Below are positions 35,501-37,964 of a DNA stretch of 37,964 nucleotides, piece by piece (the first letter of the stretch is position 1; the number at the start of each line of letters is the position of its first letter). Made by a program: the position numbers and the translations under genes. Origin of the DNA: CAIKOD01 sp035543455 (GTDB taxonomy: Archaea; Halobacteriota; Methanomicrobia; Methanomicrobiales; Methanospirillaceae); NCBI GenBank assembly GCA_035543455.1, contig DATKKE010000070.1:1-37964 (forward strand), read 5' to 3'. The notes beneath the pieces are model-generated. The model was not told the origin of the DNA, searched no databases, and saw nothing but the letters and a program-made list of their open reading frames with translations.

Positions 35501-36423
35501 GCCTGATAGACAACACCTGGCACCGTTGCTGCGATCCCTTCTATCTGCTGCTGGCGGCTGAAAATTTCCGCCTGTGCAGTGACGAGATCCTCATACTGCG
35601 CCCGGAGTTGCCCCTGCGCTGCTGCGAGTTGTTCGTTCATCGCCCTGAGTTCGAGCTCAGCCTGTTTGCGCCCGGTGATGTCAATCGCCACACCGAGAAC
35701 GGCCGGTTCGTTTATGCCGGGGGTGCAAAAGGGGACCTTCACGATCTGTAAAAAATGGTGCTTTCCATTGGCATCGATGAAAGGTTCCTCGGAAATGGAC
35801 ATGGTCCTGCCTGTGGCGATGACATCCCGGTCATCTTCAAGCATCTGCCGGAGTTCGTTTTGATCCGTGTGGAACTGTGCCTGGGATTTCCCCTCAAGCT
35901 CGGCGACAGTCGTATTGTATAATTCCGCGGCAGCACGGTTTGCCAGGAGAAAATTACCTTCATGGTCTTTCGCAAAGATCATATGCGGCACCAGATCGAT
36001 GATCTGCCTAAGCCGGGCTTCGCTGTTCTTCAGGTTCTCTTTGGCCCGCTTCCGTTCGATCGCAGTCCCGATCTTGTGGGCAAGTTCTGCATACTGGGCC
36101 CTCGGGTCACCACCTTTCTGGAGATAAAAATCCACGCCATTGCTGATGGCTTCGATGACGACCTCCTCGCGGCCCCTGCCGGTGAAGAGAATAAAAGGGA
36201 TATCACCATGGCAGGAACGTACCTCTTTTAAGAAAGCGATACCGTCCATTCCAGGCATCTGGTAATCGGACACGATCGCATCGATGGATCCATCCTGAAG
36301 AATTTCAAGGCCTTCCATGGCAGACAATGCGGTGGTGACGTTGATCTCCGACATATCTTCAAGAAAAAGTTTCGAAATATCGAGAAGGTCTCCTTCATCA
36401 TCGACATAGAGTACGTTATACAT
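32512..36423 (-). CDS. receiver, six PAS, GAF hybrid sensor histidine kinase
   Basis: A 1303-residue soluble kinase. Domains in order: receiver (1-120, D53 in VSDYQMPGMDG); PAS (133-255); coiled coil; PAS (300-415); GAF (430-590); four PAS domains (about 595-1095); H-box SVTRHDVLNLL with H1100; ATPase with FFNLIDNALRHGGE, DDGAGIP and GFGLFLIREIL. No transmembrane segment, so it integrates several cytoplasmic redox, light or small-molecule signals. The receiver is close to those at 10247 and 19055. A TATA box lies at 36484-36493. Its end abuts the ferredoxin relic. Partner regulators are not evident in the window. Confidence 0.93.
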   Translation of the reverse strand: MYNVLYVDDEGDLLDISKLFLEDMSEINVTTALSAMEGLEILQDGSIDAIVSDYQMPGMDGIAFLKEVRSCHGDIPFILFTGRGREEVVIEAISNGVDFYLQKGGDPRAQYAELAHKIGTAIERKRAKENLKNSEARLRQIIDLVPHMIFAKDHEGNFLLANRAAAELYNTTVAELEGKSQAQFHTDQNELRQMLEDDRDVIATGRTMSISEEPFIDANGKHHFLQIVKVPFCTPGINEPAVLGVAIDITGRKQAELELRAMNEQLAAAQGQLRAQYEDLVTAQAEIFSRQQQIEGIAATVPGVVYQARGRPDGTIDLIYFNESAAGSIFGFDYSDIDPLRWFVGHVHPDDRNRFTESVDDAFKNGEGWNFEGRFVNPSGETIWFQGIGRPVFRGPEWVYSGVLLDITERKRQEHIPKTQLALGLELQKIHGLKDTLDACLAAAIEISEMDAGSIYLVDDKTGSVDLAVYRNLGEEFIKNVMHYPAGSMNEQIVAAGKPIYCQAGETGVVQNSVYEREGIMAIGSIPIAVGGRMTACLNITSHILDEIPVNARIALETIGTQIGAAIERIRSEEALQERENKYRALVETTRTGYVIIDDRGQVLDANPEYTRLTGHTCPEEIVGRNVLEWTADYDKEENSDAIRQCVQNGFIRNFEIDYADPSGNIIPIEIDATMIRSGESVQILTLCRDISERIRNQSALLESEEKYRTLVEHTQDGVFIVQDGRLAFCNRALAEMAGYHEDELIGRHINEMVAPEDREMVLSRHMERIAGKRLPESYEFSLLHRDGTTRIMVRMLVGVGTYRDRPATIGTVHDITEERRREEILRESEQLHRLLVDNAADVIWTMDLEGQITYTSPSVEKLRGYTPEEVLKRSFDQVMTPASAGIAKRELAAALEEVRKGRRFPSYRGEFELRCRDGSTVWTDITTTGIYNEADELVGILGITRDITDRKRLEQALLESELRFRSIFNNTSDAIQIVEITQDWSPGRYLEINDVGCRMLQYSREELLARSPLHLATEYGQLERVRVDLKTLGKSTFETSYRRKDGSVVPVEINAQVATIDGKTVVVSVVRDITDRKRAEDALCLANHKLNLLSSVTRHDVLNLLMALKGYVDLSGRCSTDEKFRAYHGKQEELIGRIERQILFTREYQDIGNQAPCWQDVKRSLTTSVQGFGFSGIDLDVQDLEDIEILADRLLQKVFFNLIDNALRHGGEHMKKIRISSCRSGNNLVITCEDDGAGIPANEKEKIFTRGYGKNSGFGLFLIREILAITGITVEETGVAGKGARFQITVPEGAHRFRNKHS

Positions 36424-36483
36424 GGGCCTGGTCCCTGAGGTGCAATGGAAGTAGTGCCTAGGTTAGTTACGTTGGTTACCGTA

Positions 36484-36493
36484 TTTTATATAT
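36484..36493 (-). promoter_or_regulatory. TATA box for the 1303-residue kinase
   Basis: ATATATAAAA on the minus strand, about 60-70 bases upstream of the ATG at 36423, giving a leader of roughly 35 bases. A 20-base pair of near-identical 10-mers (GGTTAGTTAC, GTTGGTTACC; 36461-36480) lies between the box and the expected start. Confidence 0.5.
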
Positions 36494-36906
36494 GATTAGT
36501 ATGATGCAATGTCCTTTGTCCGGATTTCACATGCGAAATCCTGCTATCTGATCTTATTTGACGCGAATACTGATCTGAATTTCCTTAACTGTCGCTAAAA
36601 GGCAGATAATAGCAGGAATTCGGATAAAAGCCATAGAAAATAGGGGATTTTGGCACTGAGAGAAAAGGCGGCGAATACAGGCGAATTAATAGTGAAAGGA
36701 GGTCATGAATCAAGGTCCGCGGTGTTTATCGTTCATGAGGTATGATGTACAATCAGGGAGCGGAAATACAGGGGTTCATTTGGGGCGTATTTGGAGAATA
36801 TCTTGGAATGTTCGAATCATCAGAGAGGTATGGATGGGAATCAAAGCATACGAACATCAACAGCGGATACCAATATCATTACAGAACCAGATAGATCGTA
36901 CTGATC
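36494..36906. other. spacer upstream of hicBA relic
   Basis: About 410 bases with no recognised gene. A strong AAAGGAGGT at 36694-36702 precedes an ATG at 36705 that opens a 98-codon frame to 37001, but its translation looks like random sequence and overlaps the HicB relic. A 50-codon frame at 36742-36894 is equally unrecognised. The site may be the start of a decayed gene. Confidence 0.4.
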
Positions 36907-37140
36907 ATGAAAACCCTCATCGAAGTCCACCAACGAAGGAAAATATTTCGTGGCTGTCGATCTCCATACGAATGTTGCCGATCAGGGACTTACCGAACTA
37001 GAATCTGTGCAGAACCTCAAGAAGGGGCTTGAGGAATATTATCAACTTCTGGTCGAGCTGACCCCGGGGATCACAAGCTGACCTACCTGGATATCGAAGG
37101 GGATAATCTTTCCAAAAATTCCTCTCCTGTCGGCTCATGA
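36907..37140 (+). pseudogene. hicB: HicB-like antitoxin, two frameshifts
   Basis: Reconstructed as 77 codons. ATG 36907 gives MKTLIEVHQR; the frame then shifts by one near 36937 to GKYFVAVDLHTNVADQGLT and EESVQNLKKGLEEYY-type sequence, the HicB core (Y-x-V-A-x-x, QG-x-T, E-x-x-x-N-L-x-x-x-L-E), and shifts back near 37068 to GDHKLTYLDIEGD, ending with TGA 37138-37140. Position directly before a HicA-like frame makes the assignment firm even though no continuous ORF exists. Adding one base in the GGGG run near 37067 and removing one near 36937 would restore it. Confidence 0.65.
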
Positions 37141-37390
37141 AATTATCAGTATTTTAGCTCTCTTCGGATTCAGGCCGGTCGGACAGACCGGTAGCCATAT
37201 CCATCTCCTTAATGCAGAAACCCGCCGTCTTGCAACCGTTCCGACTCACAAGGAGATAGCAATTGGTACATTCTTATCCATTCTCAAACAGGCGAACATC
37301 GAGCGGTACGATTTCCTAAAGCATGTGAAATGGATTTTCATGACTAATCGTGAGTCTGCGATGAAATGGGAAATTCTGGCAGAAGCATGA
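37109..37390 (+). pseudogene. hicA: HicA-like toxin without a start codon
   Basis: An open frame of 93 codons lacking ATG, GTG or TTG at its 5' end. It reads PKIPLLSAHEIISILALFGF, then GQTGSHIHLLN with the catalytic HicA His in G-S-H, then TVPTHKEIAIGTFLSILKQANI, all HicA hallmarks. HicA cleaves mRNA when not held by HicB. The codon where ATG would be expected (37109) is TTT. After FLKHVK, where HicA proteins usually end, the frame runs on for 18 codons, so the original stop may also be lost. It overlaps the HicB end, as in intact loci. Probably inactive. Confidence 0.65.
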
Positions 37391-37488
37391 ACAGCCCCAC
37401 AGAAATCCTGCCCTAATTCGGTCCTCGTGCAATATCCCACCCCTTTCTTTAATATCCTTCGGCACATAATTCCCGATCAGGGAAAACC

Positions 37489-37964
37489 ATGGCACATATC
37501 CTCGTAGCCTATGCATCGAGAAAGGGCACAACCACGGAGATTGCCCAGGCAATCGGGAAGGAACTGCAGGCCGCCGGCCACATTGCCGACGTCATGGAGA
37601 TAGGAAGCGTCTCGACACTCGCGGGTTACCACGGGGTCGTCATCGGCGGACCGATGTACATGGGACGCATGGTCGGCGATGTAGGGAAGTTCGTGAAACG
37701 CTTCAGCGACGCTCTCGCGAAACTGCCTGTGGCAACGTTCATCGTGGGCCTTACACCGGTCTCGAAGGACCCCGAGTCGATGGCGTACATGGAGAAGGCA
37801 CTTCACAAGGCCGTCATTCCGCTGCAGCCTGTTGCGGAGGCGATGTTCGCGGGCAGGCTGGACCCGGCGAATCTCGGGTGGCTCCAGCGATGGATGATAA
37901 AGAACGTGAAATCACCGGTCGGGGACTTCCGCGACTGGACGGCAATTGCGGAGTGGGCGAAGGA
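37489..37964 (+). CDS. flavodoxin-domain protein, cut by window edge
   Basis: 158 codons visible, no stop before the edge. MAHILVAYASRKGTTTEIAQAIG contains the FMN phosphate loop (S-R-K-G-T-T-T), and VVIGGPMYMGRMVGDVGKFV the second flavin loop. The C-terminal visible part, FAGRLDPANLGWLQRWMIKNVK and GDFRDWTAIAEWAK, resembles the HemG-like/flavodoxin-domain family of archaea and bacteria. It is an FMN protein acting as electron carrier or oxidoreductase. Only a few residues are probably missing. Distinct in type from the flavodoxin at 6831. Confidence 0.85.
   Translation, partial: MAHILVAYASRKGTTTEIAQAIGKELQAAGHIADVMEIGSVSTLAGYHGVVIGGPMYMGRMVGDVGKFVKRFSDALAKLPVATFIVGLTPVSKDPESMAYMEKALHKAVIPLQPVAEAMFAGRLDPANLGWLQRWMIKNVKSPVGDFRDWTAIAEWAK

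Noticed and set aside
36907..37080. IS110-type transposase N-terminus suggested by YFVAVDLHTN
   Set aside because: The following QGLTE...NLKKGLEEYY and the downstream HicA-like frame fit HicB much better.

Overview
The window looks like the chromosome of a methanogenic archaeon of the order Methanomicrobiales (Methanoregula-like). The clearest marker is O-phosphoseryl-tRNA:Cys-tRNA synthase (25212-26387), the enzyme of tRNA-dependent cysteine synthesis in methanogens. Supporting signs are TATA-type promoters, an archaeal DUF2150-type protein, sensor kinases that begin with a receiver domain followed by PAS domains, a surface protein with a C-terminal hydrophobic anchor, and an APS/PAPS-reductase-like PP-loop protein. 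No tRNA, rRNA, CRISPR array or intact insertion sequence was recognised. Genes are densely packed on both strands, with spacers that hold decayed genes and short repeats.

Layout. 1-960: a non-coding left flank and a solitary MazF/PemK-like toxin. 961-4837: a divergent sulfur-related pair, a TauE/SafE exporter and a very large PP-loop reductase fused to a degenerate SufS-like domain, sharing a spacer with a perfect palindrome. 5138-7728: a membrane protein, a HIT protein, a flavodoxin and a small zinc-ribbon protein. 7729-8938: an AT-rich spacer with repeats, then a frameshifted HEAT-repeat gene. 9010-11455: DNA polymerase IV and a kinase-less receiver-PAS protein. 11606-15724: a minus-strand cluster of a DUF2150-type protein, two small proteins and a type IIG-like DNA methyltransferase that has lost its catalytic NPPY motif. 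15977-18820: a winged-helix protein, MsrA and an ABC-2 export pair. 19055-24402: a receiver-PAS-PAS kinase, a META lipoprotein, a surface protein and an unusual NERD-membrane-CAP fusion. 24628-29839: a possible ligand-binding protein, the SepCysS operon, an ornithine-decarboxylase-type enzyme, an AlkD-like repair protein and DUF1697. 30158-32152: SIMPL, DUF6790-like and flavin reductase proteins. 32264-36423: a ferredoxin-domain remnant and a 1303-residue sensor kinase. 36424-37390: a degraded hicBA toxin-antitoxin locus missing from simple ORF calling. 37489 onward: a flavodoxin cut by the window edge.

Themes. The window holds sulfur and cysteine chemistry (exporter, reductase fusion, SepCysS), flavin/Fe-S redox proteins, stress and repair functions (MsrA, DinB, AlkD), and three paralogous receiver-first signalling proteins. 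The most notable observations are two large proteins that keep their fold but appear to have lost catalytic residues (the SufS-like half of the fusion and the methyltransferase), a 60-residue helical protein translationally coupled to SepCysS that may be a minimal SepCysE-like scaffold, the NERD-TM-CAP architecture, and decayed loci with paired compensating frameshifts. All names rest on reading translated sequence by eye; no database search was run.
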